A DNA stretch of 64,000 nt from Maribacter stanieri (GTDB lineage Bacteria > Bacteroidota > Bacteroidia > Flavobacteriales > Flavobacteriaceae): assembly GCF_900112245.1 (NCBI RefSeq), contig NZ_FOYX01000001.1:1-64000 (forward strand), given 5' to 3'. Position numbers and translations under genes: made by a program. The notes under the pieces were generated by a model that was given only the letters and a program-made list of their open reading frames with translations, had not been told where the DNA came from and made no database searches. How positions within the stretch are numbered: position 1 is the first letter of the stretch; each line of letters opens with the position of its first letter. This document shows, one piece after another, positions 10,053 to 20,432 of this stretch.

Positions 10053-10853
10053 TTACTTACAATAATCAACTGTGATTAAACCTGCATCTGCGCTTTCATA
10101 ACCTCCAGCAACATTACCTTTTGGCGATATAATTTCAAATCCAATTTCACCATACTGATCTCCTGGAAAGAACCACTCGACAGATTCAGTACCCTCAGGT
10201 ATTGTAATCGTTGCAGTTCCTTCTGATCCATCATTAGGTGTACATTCGCCATCTCCTAAAAAAGTACCCGCAGCACTACCATATGGAGAACAAAGTCCAA
10301 CTTCAAATACAGTACCGTCATTTAAAGTAATGGTTAAACCAGAACCTCCAGTAGCTGCATCAGTCTGCCAGCCATCTCCATAAGAGTCAGACATATTAAT
10401 AATCCAATCGCCAGGGGTAATTGGACATTCTCTATAAAATTCTAACGCTAACGGTGAATCTTTTATGACAAGATCATTAGATCCAGTTACATCTACTAAG
10501 TTAAGCACAAGATTGGCTCTACCCTCTTCTGGTAAAGCATCAAAATTACTGGTTATAGTAAGTGTAGATCCAAAAGCACCTGCTGGAATAGTTAAACCGC
10601 TGATCGAATATTGATCTGCTGTTGCTGTAGATGAAGGATCAACCTCCACGGAAATAGTTCTTTCACTATCCGTTTTTGTAGTAACAAACACATCTACAGT
10701 TATTGATGCCCCTTCCGCAGGAGTTGGCACTAAAATAGAACTCTCTGAAAAATTGGCGAATGTTTGGCCATTTTCACTATCAAATACTATATTCTCTTCT
10801 TCACAAGAAACAAAAGCAAAAAGTACTGCTATTATTGAAATATATTTTTTCAT
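10053..10853 (-). CDS. SusC/D-operon lipoprotein with Calx-beta-like and DSYGDGW domains
   Basis: A 266-residue lipoprotein with lipidated Cys17. Residues about 25-140 resemble a Calx-beta or immunoglobulin-like domain (ADQYSISGLTIPAG, LTITSNFDALPEEGRANLVL). Residues 145-266 hold the motif DSYGDGWQT and a matching GDQYGEIGFEI segment, a small beta domain seen in Bacteroidota surface proteins, with four Cys. It begins 14 bases after the SusD-like gene on the same strand and is the last gene before the operon terminator. This is the usual place of a surface ligand-binding lipoprotein in a SusCD locus. The ligand is unknown. Confidence 0.65.
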   Translation of the reverse strand: MKKYISIIAVLFAFVSCEEENIVFDSENGQTFANFSESSILVPTPAEGASITVDVFVTTKTDSERTISVEVDPSSTATADQYSISGLTIPAGAFGSTLTITSNFDALPEEGRANLVLNLVDVTGSNDLVIKDSPLALEFYRECPITPGDWIINMSDSYGDGWQTDAATGGSGLTITLNDGTVFEVGLCSPYGSAAGTFLGDGECTPNDGSEGTATITIPEGTESVEWFFPGDQYGEIGFEIISPKGNVAGGYESADAGLITVDYCK

Positions 10854-10867
10854 AATTTATCTAATTT

Positions 10868-12307
10868 TTAGTAGCCAGGATTCTGAACTATATTTTGGTT
10901 AGAATTGATTTCAGCAATTGGAATAGGCATTTGAAATCTGAAATTATCCGCAGCTAAAGTTGGGAAATCTGGAGGTGTTCCAGAACCATCAATAATATCT
11001 CCCATAGTAGAACGCATTACAGGTTCACCACGACGTTTTAAGTCAAAGAATCTATGTCCTTCGAAAGACAACTCAACTCTTCTCTCAAATTGAATAGCAT
11101 CCTCAAGATCTTGACCTGCTTCACCACCATCATAAGCTACATATCTTAAATCTCTAAGCTCGTTAAGGGTAGATAAAGCATCTAGTCCTAACTCAAACTG
11201 AGCCTCTGCCTTATTCAATAACACTTCCTCAGCACGCAAAACCTTAATATCTACACGACCATTAACTTCACCTGTTTCTCCAAGAAACTTGGCAATTGCA
11301 TTATATTGGTTACCACTATTTTCACCGATATAAGAAATTACTCCTAATCTTAAATCATCTTCATCAATACTATTAAAGAAATCAAAATCAAAAGCATATT
11401 CCAAAACATCAGAAGCTGTAGTTTGGCTATACAAAACACCCACGTTATTACCTGTACTTTCAGATGAAGTATTAATTGCCAATTCTACCACTAAGCCTGC
11501 TTCATTTACATCAGTATACAAACCTTCAAGATCCTCAGCCGTAGCTAATTCTACATCAACTTTATTAGCAGCGTCAATTACTTTCTGATATTCTCCATTA
11601 TAAAGATATACTCTTGAAAGCAATCCGTAAACACCATTGACGTCAAGCTTGCCCTCTCCATTATCTTCACCTATTAGTTGCGCAGCTCTTTCTAAATCAC
11701 CAATAATCTCAGCGTAGTTACTAGCAACGGTTTCCCTTACTGGCTCAGCTAAAGGATCTTCTGTATCACCATCTTCGGCCTTAATATAAACAACTCCTAA
11801 AGAAGCATTTGCATCAGCAGATTGTGTAGGTATTTTTCCGTAAAATCTAACCAAATCAAAATGTGCCCAAGCTCTAATTGCCAAAGCTTGTCCTAAGATG
11901 TTATCTTTTTCAGCACCATCGGCTAAATTGTCTATTTGAGCAATCACCAAATTGGCAACATTTACGGCCTCATAAGCTTCACTCCAATAAAAATCTATTG
12001 GACCAGCTGTACTTGCTACATATCTATAATCAAAGTAAGTACTGTTTGAGGTTCTACCTGTTCTTACAAGAGTAACATTATCTGAAAGAATGTCAGGAAT
12101 ACCTTGCAATCCAGAACCTGGATCAGAATAGTAATTCCACAATTGCCTGTAAGCTCCATCTACACCGTTCTGGAATGCTGATACACTTGTAAAAAATGTT
12201 TCAGGATTTCCTTCAACAAACGGTTGCAGATCATTCAACTCATCGTCACAGGACAAAAAGAACCCGAACGAAAATAAAAGAACTAATAATTTTATGTTAT
12301 TTTTCAT
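10868..12307 (-). CDS. SusD/RagB-family surface nutrient-binding lipoprotein
   Basis: A 479-residue SusD/RagB homologue. The signal peptide ends in FFLSC with lipidated Cys20; the TPR-like helical core includes AIRAWAHFDLVRFYG near 145, a hallmark of the family, and the C-terminus has FEGHRFFDLKRRGE and the closing QNPGY. SusD proteins sit as a lid on the partner TonB-dependent channel and hand over the ligand. The gene follows the SusC-like gene by 20 bases and precedes another lipoprotein. No glycoside hydrolase, peptidase or anti-sigma gene accompanies it, so the substrate cannot be inferred. Confidence 0.93.
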   Translation of the reverse strand: MKNNIKLLVLLFSFGFFLSCDDELNDLQPFVEGNPETFFTSVSAFQNGVDGAYRQLWNYYSDPGSGLQGIPDILSDNVTLVRTGRTSNSTYFDYRYVASTAGPIDFYWSEAYEAVNVANLVIAQIDNLADGAEKDNILGQALAIRAWAHFDLVRFYGKIPTQSADANASLGVVYIKAEDGDTEDPLAEPVRETVASNYAEIIGDLERAAQLIGEDNGEGKLDVNGVYGLLSRVYLYNGEYQKVIDAANKVDVELATAEDLEGLYTDVNEAGLVVELAINTSSESTGNNVGVLYSQTTASDVLEYAFDFDFFNSIDEDDLRLGVISYIGENSGNQYNAIAKFLGETGEVNGRVDIKVLRAEEVLLNKAEAQFELGLDALSTLNELRDLRYVAYDGGEAGQDLEDAIQFERRVELSFEGHRFFDLKRRGEPVMRSTMGDIIDGSGTPPDFPTLAADNFRFQMPIPIAEINSNQNIVQNPGY

Positions 12308-12327
12308 TTCTAACTTTTTTTTTGTTT

Positions 12328-15300
12328 TTAAAATCCTACTTCAACACCAAAAGTGTAAGACCTTGTATTTGGATAGCTAAATAGGTTAAATGATCCAGGT
12401 ACGAAACCAGTATCTCCAGGCTCACCTGACTCTGCTGAACCTAAACCAACTTCTGGATCACCATTAAAATCAGTAATGGTAAATAAATTCTGTCCAGCTA
12501 CGAAGAACCTTAGAGAATTTAAGCCAATACCATCAATCATATCTCTAGGCATGTTATAATCTAAAGTAAGAGTACGTAGTCTTAAGTAATCACCCTTTTC
12601 CAAAAATCTTGTTGAAGTTTGGTCTGCATTACTTTGATATACCGGACTAGGTAACACATCAGTATCACCTGGCTGTTTCCAGTAGTTGAAAGCTTCAACC
12701 CTTTGACTGCTAGCTATGTTCCCAATAGAAATTCCTGAAGAACGTTGAAAGTTATAAATATAATTTCCGCCTTTGTAAACGAAATCACCTCTAAGACCAA
12801 AACCTTTGTAAGAGAACGCAGTGTAAAAACCACCTTCAAAATCAGCTATTGGAGATTTTCCTTCTTGTAATTGTTGAAAACTATCACTAAACTCGTTAGT
12901 AACATTCCCATCTAAATCATAATATAAAGGCTCACCGTTTGCAGGGTTAACACCAGCATATTCAACCGCATAGTAAGAATTAATTTCTTCACCAACACGT
13001 AAAATGTTATCTCCAAATGTACCAGTAACAATATCTTCACCATCAACTAACTCAACAACTTCATTATCAATAAAGGTAATGTTACCACCAAGTGTCCATT
13101 TAAAGTTTTGCGTTCTAATAACATCTCCGCTTAAAGAAACTTCAATACCTGAGTTTTCTATTTCGCCAATATTAGAGAATATAGAGTTGTTTTCATCACC
13201 TACTGTATAAGAGATAGGACGATCTAAAAGTAATTCATTTGAGTTTTTCTTAAAGTAATCCACAACACCATTTAATCTATTGTTGAACAAACCAAATTCT
13301 ACACCAACATCAAAAATAGCCTGAGACTCCCATTGAATCTGTGGGTTACCTACACCTACAGGTAAGGCAGTTGTTTGACCATTATATGTATTTGCAAAAT
13401 CTAATAAGTTCAAATATTGGAAATCACCAATATTTTGGTTACCAGAAGTACCGTAAGAAGCTCTTAATTTCAATGTATTGAAAATAGAGTTTTCCATAAA
13501 GCTTTCATTAGCAATGTTCCATGCCGCACTAGCACTATAGAAATAACCGTATTTATTATCAGGACCGAATCTTGAAGAACCATCACGTCTTACTGATCCA
13601 GATAGAATATACTTTCCATCATAGTCATAGTCCATAAATAAACCTTGAGAGAATAAAATTCTTCTAGACTCTACAGAACCAACTGTAGTTGCTTCAGCAG
13701 CTACATCTAAATAAGGAATACTCGGTGAAGGAAAACCTCTACCTGAAGCCAACAAATCCGTTGAAATGTTTTCGTTATACTCCAATAGGAAACTAGCTGA
13801 AAAATTGTGAACACCATTAAAAGTATCTGAATATGTAAACACGTTATTAACGTTATATTCAAAATCAACTTCTAACTCATCCGTCTGAGTACCCGGAAAG
13901 GCAGCAGAACCAACTATAGAATTTAATACTCCACCAGCCAAAGAACGGCTAGTTCTATTATATCTGTTACTAATCAAACCAACACTAAAATTATTTGAGA
14001 ATTTATCGCTAAAAGTCATTCCAGCAGTTAAATTCCCTATCAACAATAGATTCCTTGTATCTTCTGGCTCAGTAATCAATGCATTAGCAACTTGAAAACC
14101 TTGTCTTGTAGGATTATATACATTTTCACCTTGACTATCCGTTACTAAAGAACCATCATCATTGGTCAAAAATAAAGGCTCATAAGGATTGTAAGTGTAC
14201 ATAGCACTAATAGGATTCTGTACATTATTTCTATCTCTTGGCAAATCTGTAGTACTACGAGATACCGAAACATTCGCTCCTATATTCAACCAATCTTTAG
14301 CTTGATAATTAGTATTTAAACGAGTAGAAATTCTTTCGAAACCATCAATATTCTGAATGATACCTGAATTTTTGTCATAACCTAAAGACAAGAAATACGT
14401 TAACTTTTCGTCTCCACCAGAAATAGACAGATTATTAGATTGAATCACAGAATTTTTCAAAAGTGCTTCTTGCCAGTCGGTATCTAAAGATATCAATCTT
14501 GCAAGTTCTGCAGGTGAAGAAGTCGCACCAGGAGTACTAGTTGCAGCACCAACACCTAAAGCAGCATATTGACGCTCTAACTCTAGTTTTTGAGATGCAT
14601 TCATAACATCAAAATTATCTGGAATTTTTTCTCCAAAACCATATGATGATGAAAACTTAATTTGGGCTTCACCAGCTTTACCTCTTTTCGTAGTAATTAA
14701 AATAACACCATTAGCTCCACGAGAACCGTATTTAGAAACGGTAGCCGCATCTTTCAATATTGAGAATGTCTCAATATCACTTGGGTTCAAGTTACTAATT
14801 GGGTTAAAATCTCTTTCCGTATCAATTGGAATTGGAACACCATCAATAACATACAAAGGAGTAGTTTGTGCATTAATTGAACCAACACCTCTAATTTGAA
14901 CGAAGGCAGTATTACCTGGTCTACCGTTTGCAGCAGTTACCTGAACACCTGCAGCTTGACCTTGCAAAATGTTATCAATACTAGTAGAAGGTACAAATGC
15001 TTCAATTTTCTCAGCAGAAACTGTAGAAATTGCAGATGTAGAAAGTTCTTTAGATCTAGAACCATACCCTACAACAACAACTTCTTCCAATGCCTCAGCA
15101 TCTTCTTCTAATTGTACATTAATAGTGTTAGATGCACCAACACTCATTGTCACTGTTTTTTGACCTAGGTAAGAAAATCTTAATTTTTCACCTTGATTTA
15201 CGTTGATGGCATAGTTACCATCAAAATCTGTTTGAGATCCGTTTGTTGTTCCAACAACTACAACCGACACTCCCGGTAACGGCAAACCGCTTTGATCGGT

Positions 15301-15393
15301 TACAACACCGGTCACTGTTTTTTCCTGTGCAAAGGAAAATGTCATGAAGAGCACCAATAAAGGTGTCAACATCCACGTCAACTTCTGTTTCAT
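12328..15393 (-). CDS. SusC/RagA-family TonB-dependent outer-membrane transporter
   Basis: About 1021 residues. The signal peptide begins at MKQKLTW, which fixes the start at 15393; ten upstream codons are also open (to 15423) but would spoil the signal. A carboxypeptidase-regulatory-like domain (TGVVTDQSGLPLPGVSVVV) follows, then the TonB-box region (EEVVVVGYG), the plug with the family signature (LYVIDGVP, ILKDAATVSKYGSRGANGVILITTKRG) and a 22-strand barrel ending in SYTFGVEVGF. It imports an oligomeric ligand with the SusD-like partner downstream. It is the first gene of a three-gene operon. No clear consensus promoter is visible in the 177 bases before it. Confidence 0.95.
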   Translation of the reverse strand: MKQKLTWMLTPLLVLFMTFSFAQEKTVTGVVTDQSGLPLPGVSVVVVGTTNGSQTDFDGNYAINVNQGEKLRFSYLGQKTVTMSVGASNTINVQLEEDAEALEEVVVVGYGSRSKELSTSAISTVSAEKIEAFVPSTSIDNILQGQAAGVQVTAANGRPGNTAFVQIRGVGSINAQTTPLYVIDGVPIPIDTERDFNPISNLNPSDIETFSILKDAATVSKYGSRGANGVILITTKRGKAGEAQIKFSSSYGFGEKIPDNFDVMNASQKLELERQYAALGVGAATSTPGATSSPAELARLISLDTDWQEALLKNSVIQSNNLSISGGDEKLTYFLSLGYDKNSGIIQNIDGFERISTRLNTNYQAKDWLNIGANVSVSRSTTDLPRDRNNVQNPISAMYTYNPYEPLFLTNDDGSLVTDSQGENVYNPTRQGFQVANALITEPEDTRNLLLIGNLTAGMTFSDKFSNNFSVGLISNRYNRTSRSLAGGVLNSIVGSAAFPGTQTDELEVDFEYNVNNVFTYSDTFNGVHNFSASFLLEYNENISTDLLASGRGFPSPSIPYLDVAAEATTVGSVESRRILFSQGLFMDYDYDGKYILSGSVRRDGSSRFGPDNKYGYFYSASAAWNIANESFMENSIFNTLKLRASYGTSGNQNIGDFQYLNLLDFANTYNGQTTALPVGVGNPQIQWESQAIFDVGVEFGLFNNRLNGVVDYFKKNSNELLLDRPISYTVGDENNSIFSNIGEIENSGIEVSLSGDVIRTQNFKWTLGGNITFIDNEVVELVDGEDIVTGTFGDNILRVGEEINSYYAVEYAGVNPANGEPLYYDLDGNVTNEFSDSFQQLQEGKSPIADFEGGFYTAFSYKGFGLRGDFVYKGGNYIYNFQRSSGISIGNIASSQRVEAFNYWKQPGDTDVLPSPVYQSNADQTSTRFLEKGDYLRLRTLTLDYNMPRDMIDGIGLNSLRFFVAGQNLFTITDFNGDPEVGLGSAESGEPGDTGFVPGSFNLFSYPNTRSYTFGVEVGF

Positions 15394-15600
15394 AAAATTT
15401 GTTTTTGAATTAGCTTGCGCCAAAAGTCCAAAAATTTGCTTAGTATTCCAAAAGCTATCTTAACCCAAAAAAGTTATATGTTAAAAAAACACGTATTATT
15501 ATTTTTTTCTTTTCAAAAGGAGAAATTTGTTGAAAAAAAGACAATTATTTAACAATAAATCATTATTTAAAATTCAAAATTTTAAGTTAAAAAAAACATA

Positions 15601-16182
15601 ATGCTTCTTAATTTTTACAAAAATATTAACGAAACAGGTACCGACGAGGCTGGCAGAGGCTGTTTAGCAGGACCTGTCACTGCTGCCGCAATCATTCTTC
15701 CCGAATCATTTGAGAACACTATTTTAACAGATTCAAAGCTATTATCAGAGAAAAACAGAGAATTATTAGAGCCTCTTCTAAAGAGCAAAAGTATCTGTTA
15801 TGGTATAGCTCATATACAACAAAATGTCATAGATGACATCAATATCTTAAATGCTTCTATTTTAGCAATGCACCAAGCAATAGATTCATTGTCCAAAACT
15901 CCAGATTATATAATTGTTGACGGCAACAGATTTAAACCATATAAAGACATTCCACATTCATGCATAATTAAAGGAGACTCTAAATATTTAAGTATTGCTG
16001 CAGCTTCAGTTTTAGCGAAGACGGCTCGAGATGCCTACATGTTAAAACTTCATGAAGAATACCCTATGTATAACTGGAAGAAAAACAAAGGCTACCCTAC
16101 CAAAGAGCATAGAGCGGCTATTAAAAAATATGGTCCTACTAAATATCATAGAATGAGTTTTAAGCTTTTGCCCGACAACTAA
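15601..16182 (+). CDS. rnhB: Ribonuclease HII
   Basis: A 193-residue enzyme that cleaves the RNA strand of RNA/DNA hybrids and removes single ribonucleotides misincorporated in DNA. The N-terminal motif [13 protein letters not shown] carries the catalytic Asp-Glu pair. [18 protein letters not shown] (third catalytic Asp), [21 protein letters not shown] (fourth Asp and the conserved Lys) and the C-terminal [19 protein letters not shown] complete the family pattern. The length is normal. It starts 207 bases from the divergent SusC gene and is followed closely by a lipoprotein gene. Confidence 0.97.
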   Translation: MLLNFYKNINETGTDEAGRGCLAGPVTAAAIILPESFENTILTDSKLLSEKNRELLEPLLKSKSICYGIAHIQQNVIDDINILNASILAMHQAIDSLSKTPDYIIVDGNRFKPYKDIPHSCIIKGDSKYLSIAAASVLAKTARDAYMLKLHEEYPMYNWKKNKGYPTKEHRAAIKKYGPTKYHRMSFKLLPDN

Positions 16183-16202
16183 ACCTAATTATACAAATAG
16201 TA

Positions 16203-16210
16203 TAACTTTG
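16203..16210 (+). promoter_or_regulatory. Possible -7 element before the 817-residue lipoprotein gene
   Basis: TAACTTTG fits TAnnTTTG and lies 15 bases before the ATG at 16226. No TTG sits at the ideal upstream distance, so the gene may instead be read through from rnhB. Confidence 0.35.
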
Positions 16211-16225
16211 CAAAAACTTATCTGA

Positions 16226-18679
16226 ATGAGGCATACCTTATTATATGTAGTAATAGTACTATTATGCATAAATTGTACGAATAACAAGACCACGGAGAAT
16301 TACGTATTAGATTTAGTTCCAAATAATGCTGCCTTAGTTTTTAAAATTAATGATTTTGAGACCTTAACAGATGTACTTTCTACTAACGAAATTTTAAAAT
16401 CGCTAGAAACTCAAAAGGCATTCGCCAATATAAAAAATACCTTAAAACCGTTACAACATCTATCTAACCAGAAAAAAGGTTTACTAGCCTTATCTATTGA
16501 CAGCACACACTTAGATTACACCTATATTTCAAATGATAGTCTTTTAATACGCAATTGGGACAGCATTACCAGCAAAAGCATTGAGACCATTTTTTTCAAC
16601 GATACAAAAATTACAAAATACGTAATTGAAGATTCCACTTTCTTTAGTTCTCATATCGAAAACAATTGGGTTTTGTGCTCTTCTCAAACTTTACTACAAA
16701 ACATAATAACCAATATTGAAAACCCTAATATCAACGAAGCATTAAAACGATTCTATGATGTCTCTAGTGAAGAAAAGATTTTGAATGTTTTTCTTGACAT
16801 TGAGCATGGCGAAACATTGCTTAAACAGCTTTTTGATGAAGACCAAAATATTTCGAATTTTGCAAGATGGTTAACTCTAGATCTTACCTTAAACGACACG
16901 GAAATTCTACTAAACGGCGTTGCAGAATCGAATACTGATGAAAACAAGTTTTTAAGTTTTTTCCAGAATACTAAACCAATACAGAACAAAATATGGAATT
17001 TAGCGCCGAGCGATGTAAACTATATAACATCATTTGGTTTAGATGATTTTAAAAAATACTCGGCAAACAAAACAGTCTTAAATTCTGCTAAAACAGCATT
17101 AGACTCCTTATTGACTACAGTTGAAGAAATTGGAATTACCGAATATGACAATGAGCATATATTATTCTTAAGAACTTATGGTACGGCAACACTATTGGAT
17201 TACTTTAATGAACAAAAAATTTCTACCGATGAATTTAGTGGCAACGAAATCTGGGAGTTAAAATCAAACCTTGAAATTTTTGAACCATTGACCCCATTAA
17301 TTGGCGAACATTCATTTAAATATTCTAGTATAATCGAAAACACTTTTATCTTCTCAAAATCTAAAAGCGTATTAGAATCGGTTATTACAAAAATTAAAAC
17401 GGGAGATACTTTTGAAAAAACCATGCTTTTTAATAATGCCGAAAGTAAACTAACTTCGTCATCAAGCGTACTTTCTATTTCTAACTTAAAAGGTGCTGTT
17501 TCAATTTTAAACGAATCGGTTTCTAAAACACTAGGAGATTCATTTAATAAAAGTGACTTAAACGATTATGTTTATGGCTCGCAATTTATTGCCGATGCCG
17601 GTTTTTTTCACACAAATTTTTTAATTAAAAAAATAACAAAAGAAGAAGATCAAAATTCAGTCTCTTCAGCATTTGAAGTTCAATTCAATACAGATCTAGC
17701 AACATTGCCTCAATTTGTGACCAACCATAGCAATGGAAGAAAAGAAATTGTAGTCCAAGATCAAGAAAATATACTTTACCTTATTTCTAATAGTGGGAAA
17801 ATTTTATGGAAAAAACAACTAGACGGACTTATACAGGGTAAAGTACAACAAGTAGACCTATTCAAAAACGGCAAATTACAATTAGCATTTACAACAAATA
17901 ATGAATTCTTAATTTTAGACAGAAACGGCAAGGAAGTAAAACCGTTCACCAAAAAATTTACTGGAGGAAATTTAAACCCTCTGGCTGTATTTGATTACGA
18001 GGGCACCAAAAACTACAGATTTGTTGTTACTCAAGATAAAAAAGTGTTCATGTACAACGGTAAAGGTGACATTGTTAAGGGTTATAAATATGACAAAGAC
18101 GAAGCTAATATTTTAGCTGCCCCACAGCATTTTAGAATTGGGAAGAAAGATTATATTGTTTTCAAGCTTGAAAATGGGCGCTTAAAAATAACTAATAGAG
18201 TAGGTAACACAAGAGTTAATGTAAAAGATAAATTTTCGTTTTCCGAGAATGACATTAAACTTTATCAAAATAAATTCACCTTCACATCTGAAGATGGAAT
18301 CTTGTATCAAATTGATTCTCAAGGAAAATCCACATCTAGTAATTTAAACCTTGCAAAAGACCATGGAATAGATGCCACTTCTAGGACACTGGTTATTATG
18401 AATGATAATTTATTACGCATACGCGATAAAAAAGTGGAACTTGAATTAGGTGTGTATTCTAAACCAATCATTTTCTACCTGAACGATAAAATTTACGTTT
18501 CGGTTACCGATATTCAGAATCAGAAAATTTACTTGTATGATAGTCAAGGAGCATCTATACCAAACTTTCCGATTTTCGGCAGTTCCAACATAGATATGGC
18601 AGATATGAATCTAAACAAAAGAGCAGAGTTTGTTTTTAAAGATCAAGAAAACAGCATTAAAGTCTTTAAAATAAGATAA
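16226..18679 (+). CDS. Large lipoprotein of unknown function with a C-terminal repeat (propeller-like) half
   Basis: 817 residues with a lipoprotein signal (VLLCINC, lipidated Cys17 likely). The N-terminal half (about 25-490) resembles DUF3352-type secreted proteins in style (NNAALVFKINDFETL) but I cannot assign it. The C-terminal half (about 510-817) has repeated segments such as NSGKILWKKQLDG, LDRNGKEVKPF and YNGKGDIVKGY, and ends with an integrin/FG-GAP-like ADMNLNKRAEFVFKD, suggesting a beta-propeller. It follows rnhB by 43 bases and may be co-transcribed. Its location is the periplasm or outer membrane. Confidence 0.6.
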   Translation: MRHTLLYVVIVLLCINCTNNKTTENYVLDLVPNNAALVFKINDFETLTDVLSTNEILKSLETQKAFANIKNTLKPLQHLSNQKKGLLALSIDSTHLDYTYISNDSLLIRNWDSITSKSIETIFFNDTKITKYVIEDSTFFSSHIENNWVLCSSQTLLQNIITNIENPNINEALKRFYDVSSEEKILNVFLDIEHGETLLKQLFDEDQNISNFARWLTLDLTLNDTEILLNGVAESNTDENKFLSFFQNTKPIQNKIWNLAPSDVNYITSFGLDDFKKYSANKTVLNSAKTALDSLLTTVEEIGITEYDNEHILFLRTYGTATLLDYFNEQKISTDEFSGNEIWELKSNLEIFEPLTPLIGEHSFKYSSIIENTFIFSKSKSVLESVITKIKTGDTFEKTMLFNNAESKLTSSSSVLSISNLKGAVSILNESVSKTLGDSFNKSDLNDYVYGSQFIADAGFFHTNFLIKKITKEEDQNSVSSAFEVQFNTDLATLPQFVTNHSNGRKEIVVQDQENILYLISNSGKILWKKQLDGLIQGKVQQVDLFKNGKLQLAFTTNNEFLILDRNGKEVKPFTKKFTGGNLNPLAVFDYEGTKNYRFVVTQDKKVFMYNGKGDIVKGYKYDKDEANILAAPQHFRIGKKDYIVFKLENGRLKITNRVGNTRVNVKDKFSFSENDIKLYQNKFTFTSEDGILYQIDSQGKSTSSNLNLAKDHGIDATSRTLVIMNDNLLRIRDKKVELELGVYSKPIIFYLNDKIYVSVTDIQNQKIYLYDSQGASIPNFPIFGSSNIDMADMNLNKRAEFVFKDQENSIKVFKIR

Positions 18680-18795
18680 AGTATCAAACTGAAAAATACA
18701 CAAACATTTATACCAATTACACAAATAGGATAAATAGATAATTTGATTTCCATATATTTAAGTAGTTATTAAACAGAACCTTAACTACAAGTAAA

Positions 18796-19488
18796 ATGAA
18801 AACTAAACTTCTTCTTTTCTTATCTTTCTTAATTGGCACTACTTCATTTTTTGCTCAAGACAATTGTAGCAAATTTTACCCTATGACTGAAGGTGTATCT
18901 ATGGAATACACCAATTACAATAAAAAGGGCAAGGTTGAAAACGTTAGCTCGTTTAAGGTTGTTGATGTAAATAATAGGGGAGGTGCCACAAATGCTACTA
19001 TGGATATCAATTTAAAAGACCATAAAGGGAAAGACATCTATAGTACCAACTATAATCTAACTTGCAAAGACAATGTTGTTACTTTAGATTATGAATCATT
19101 ATTGCCTACAGAAATGATGCAGCAGTATGGTGATATGGATATTGAAGTTTCTGGTAATGATATTGAAATACCAAACAATTTAAGCGTTGGCCAAAACCTT
19201 CGAGATGCCAATGTATCCATGAAAATTGGCATGAGCGGCATTAATATGAATATGACCGTTAATATGGTGAATAGAAAAGTAGAGAAAAAAGAGAGTATTA
19301 CTACCACTGCAGGAACTTACGATTGCTTTGTGCTTTATAGCGAAAACCAATCAAAAATGATGATGGCAAACCAAGTATACCCAACTAGAGTTTGGTTGGC
19401 CGAGGGTATAGGTATGGTAAAACAGGAGACGTACAAGAAAAACGGAGATGTAATGAGTAGTACAATCCTCGCAGCATATAGTAAATAA
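18796..19488 (+). CDS. Secreted DUF3108/TapB-like protein
   Basis: 230 residues, signal peptide MKTKLLLFLSFLIGTTSFFAQ, then a single beta-rich domain. The pattern YPMTEGVSMEYTNYNKKGK near the start and YPTRVWLAEGIGMVKQE near the end matches the fold in which a secreted protein begins by describing a baseline and ends with a conserved VWLAEGIGMVK strand (DUF3108/TapB-like). Two Cys in the mature part (in DNCSKF and NLTCKD), with a third in YDCF, could form a disulfide. The molecular function of the family is not established. It has its own terminator. Confidence 0.6.
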   Translation: MKTKLLLFLSFLIGTTSFFAQDNCSKFYPMTEGVSMEYTNYNKKGKVENVSSFKVVDVNNRGGATNATMDINLKDHKGKDIYSTNYNLTCKDNVVTLDYESLLPTEMMQQYGDMDIEVSGNDIEIPNNLSVGQNLRDANVSMKIGMSGINMNMTVNMVNRKVEKKESITTTAGTYDCFVLYSENQSKMMMANQVYPTRVWLAEGIGMVKQETYKKNGDVMSSTILAAYSK

Positions 19489-19507
19489 CAACTTCTACAA
19501 CTATCAA

Positions 19508-19540
19508 TAAAAAAACCGAAGCTTATGCTTCGGTTTTTTT
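19508..19540 (+). terminator. Intrinsic terminator, ACCGAAGC type
   Basis: ACCGAAGC-TTAT-GCTTCGGT hairpin flanked by A-run and T-run. The same hairpin reappears at 21133-21162 and a variant at 20337-20368. Confidence 0.9.
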
Positions 19541-19604
19541 ATGCCTTATTGTTAACCTTTAACCTTTTGCTTCATTAAGAGGAAACAATCTTAAAATATT
19601 TAAA

Positions 19605-20315
19605 ATGAAGACAACAACAAATTTTATTAAGTGTGCAATTTTGCTATGCGCAATTATATTGACCTCATGTTCAAAAGATGGAGACATTGGTCCAATTGGA
19701 CCTCAAGGTGAACAAGGAATACAAGGTGAGCGAGGTCCCGCAGGAGAAGACGGTGAAGATGGAGAAGCTCTAGGTGTACCTGGCCCACAAGGAGAACAAG
19801 GCGAACAGGGTGAAACCGGACCTGCTGGACCAGCTGGTGAAGACGGAGAGAATGGTGAAGACGGTGAAGATGGCAACGCCAATGTGATATCTTCTAGTTG
19901 GCTTGTAGCAGATTTTCCAAATAATTATTCTTTCTCTGCAGCAACTGTTACCATTAACGATTCTAGAATTACGCAAGATGTATTGGATAATTATACTGTT
20001 TTGGGTTATTTTTCTTTTAGTGACAGTTATTCTGAAGTTTATGCCATACCGTTTACAGAACCTTTATTCAGATCTTTTATTATGGAGCAAAAAATGGCTA
20101 TTGGCGAATATAAAATTACCGAAATGGGTAATTTAGATACTGTAGACACTATTGATCCTGTAGATGGTTTCGTACGCTATGTTCTAATTGCTAATTCCAC
20201 AATTACACTTAAATCTGGAGAGAATAATCTACATACCGTTAGCGCTATGAAGGCCAACAACGTAAATCTTTCTAACTATCATGAAGTAATGGACTACTTA
20301 GGAATAGATTACTAA
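19605..20315 (+). CDS. Collagen-like Gly-X-Y repeat lipoprotein, copy 1
   Basis: 236 residues: lipidated Cys22 in [10 protein letters not shown], then an uninterrupted collagen-like tract of about 22 Gly-X-Y triplets ([17 protein letters not shown] and on, rich in GEDGE and GPAGP) to about residue 92, then a globular C-terminal domain of about 140 residues. Collagen-like tracts trimerise, so the head domains are probably displayed as a trimer from the outer membrane. The next gene is a paralogue with the same order of parts, the same upstream block and a similar terminator. The head domain has no motif that I recognise. Confidence 0.8.
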   Translation: MKTTTNFIKCAILLCAIILTSCSKDGDIGPIGPQGEQGIQGERGPAGEDGEDGEALGVPGPQGEQGEQGETGPAGPAGEDGENGEDGEDGNANVISSSWLVADFPNNYSFSAATVTINDSRITQDVLDNYTVLGYFSFSDSYSEVYAIPFTEPLFRSFIMEQKMAIGEYKITEMGNLDTVDTIDPVDGFVRYVLIANSTITLKSGENNLHTVSAMKANNVNLSNYHEVMDYLGIDY

Positions 20316-20336
20316 ACTTTGAGTTTAATCAAAAGG

Positions 20337-20368
20337 AAAAACCGAGGCTTACACCTCGGTTTTTTTTA
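20337..20368 (+). terminator. Intrinsic terminator, ACCGAGG variant
   Basis: ACCGAGG-CTTACA-CCTCGGT hairpin with flanking A-run and T-run directly after collagen-like copy 1. Confidence 0.9.
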
Positions 20369-20432
20369 TACACTATTGTTAACCTTTGCTATTTAGTTTT
20401 CATTAAAAAGAAATAATCTTAAAATAAGAAAA

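Noticed and set aside
10868-15393. Calling the SusC/SusD locus a polysaccharide utilisation locus
   Set aside because: No glycoside hydrolase, polysaccharide lyase, sulfatase or dedicated regulator is present in the window.
19680-19890. Possible CRISPR-like or tandem repeat array in the collagen-like genes
   Set aside because: The repetition is of triplets encoding Gly-X-Y within a reading frame, with no spacer-repeat structure and no cas genes.
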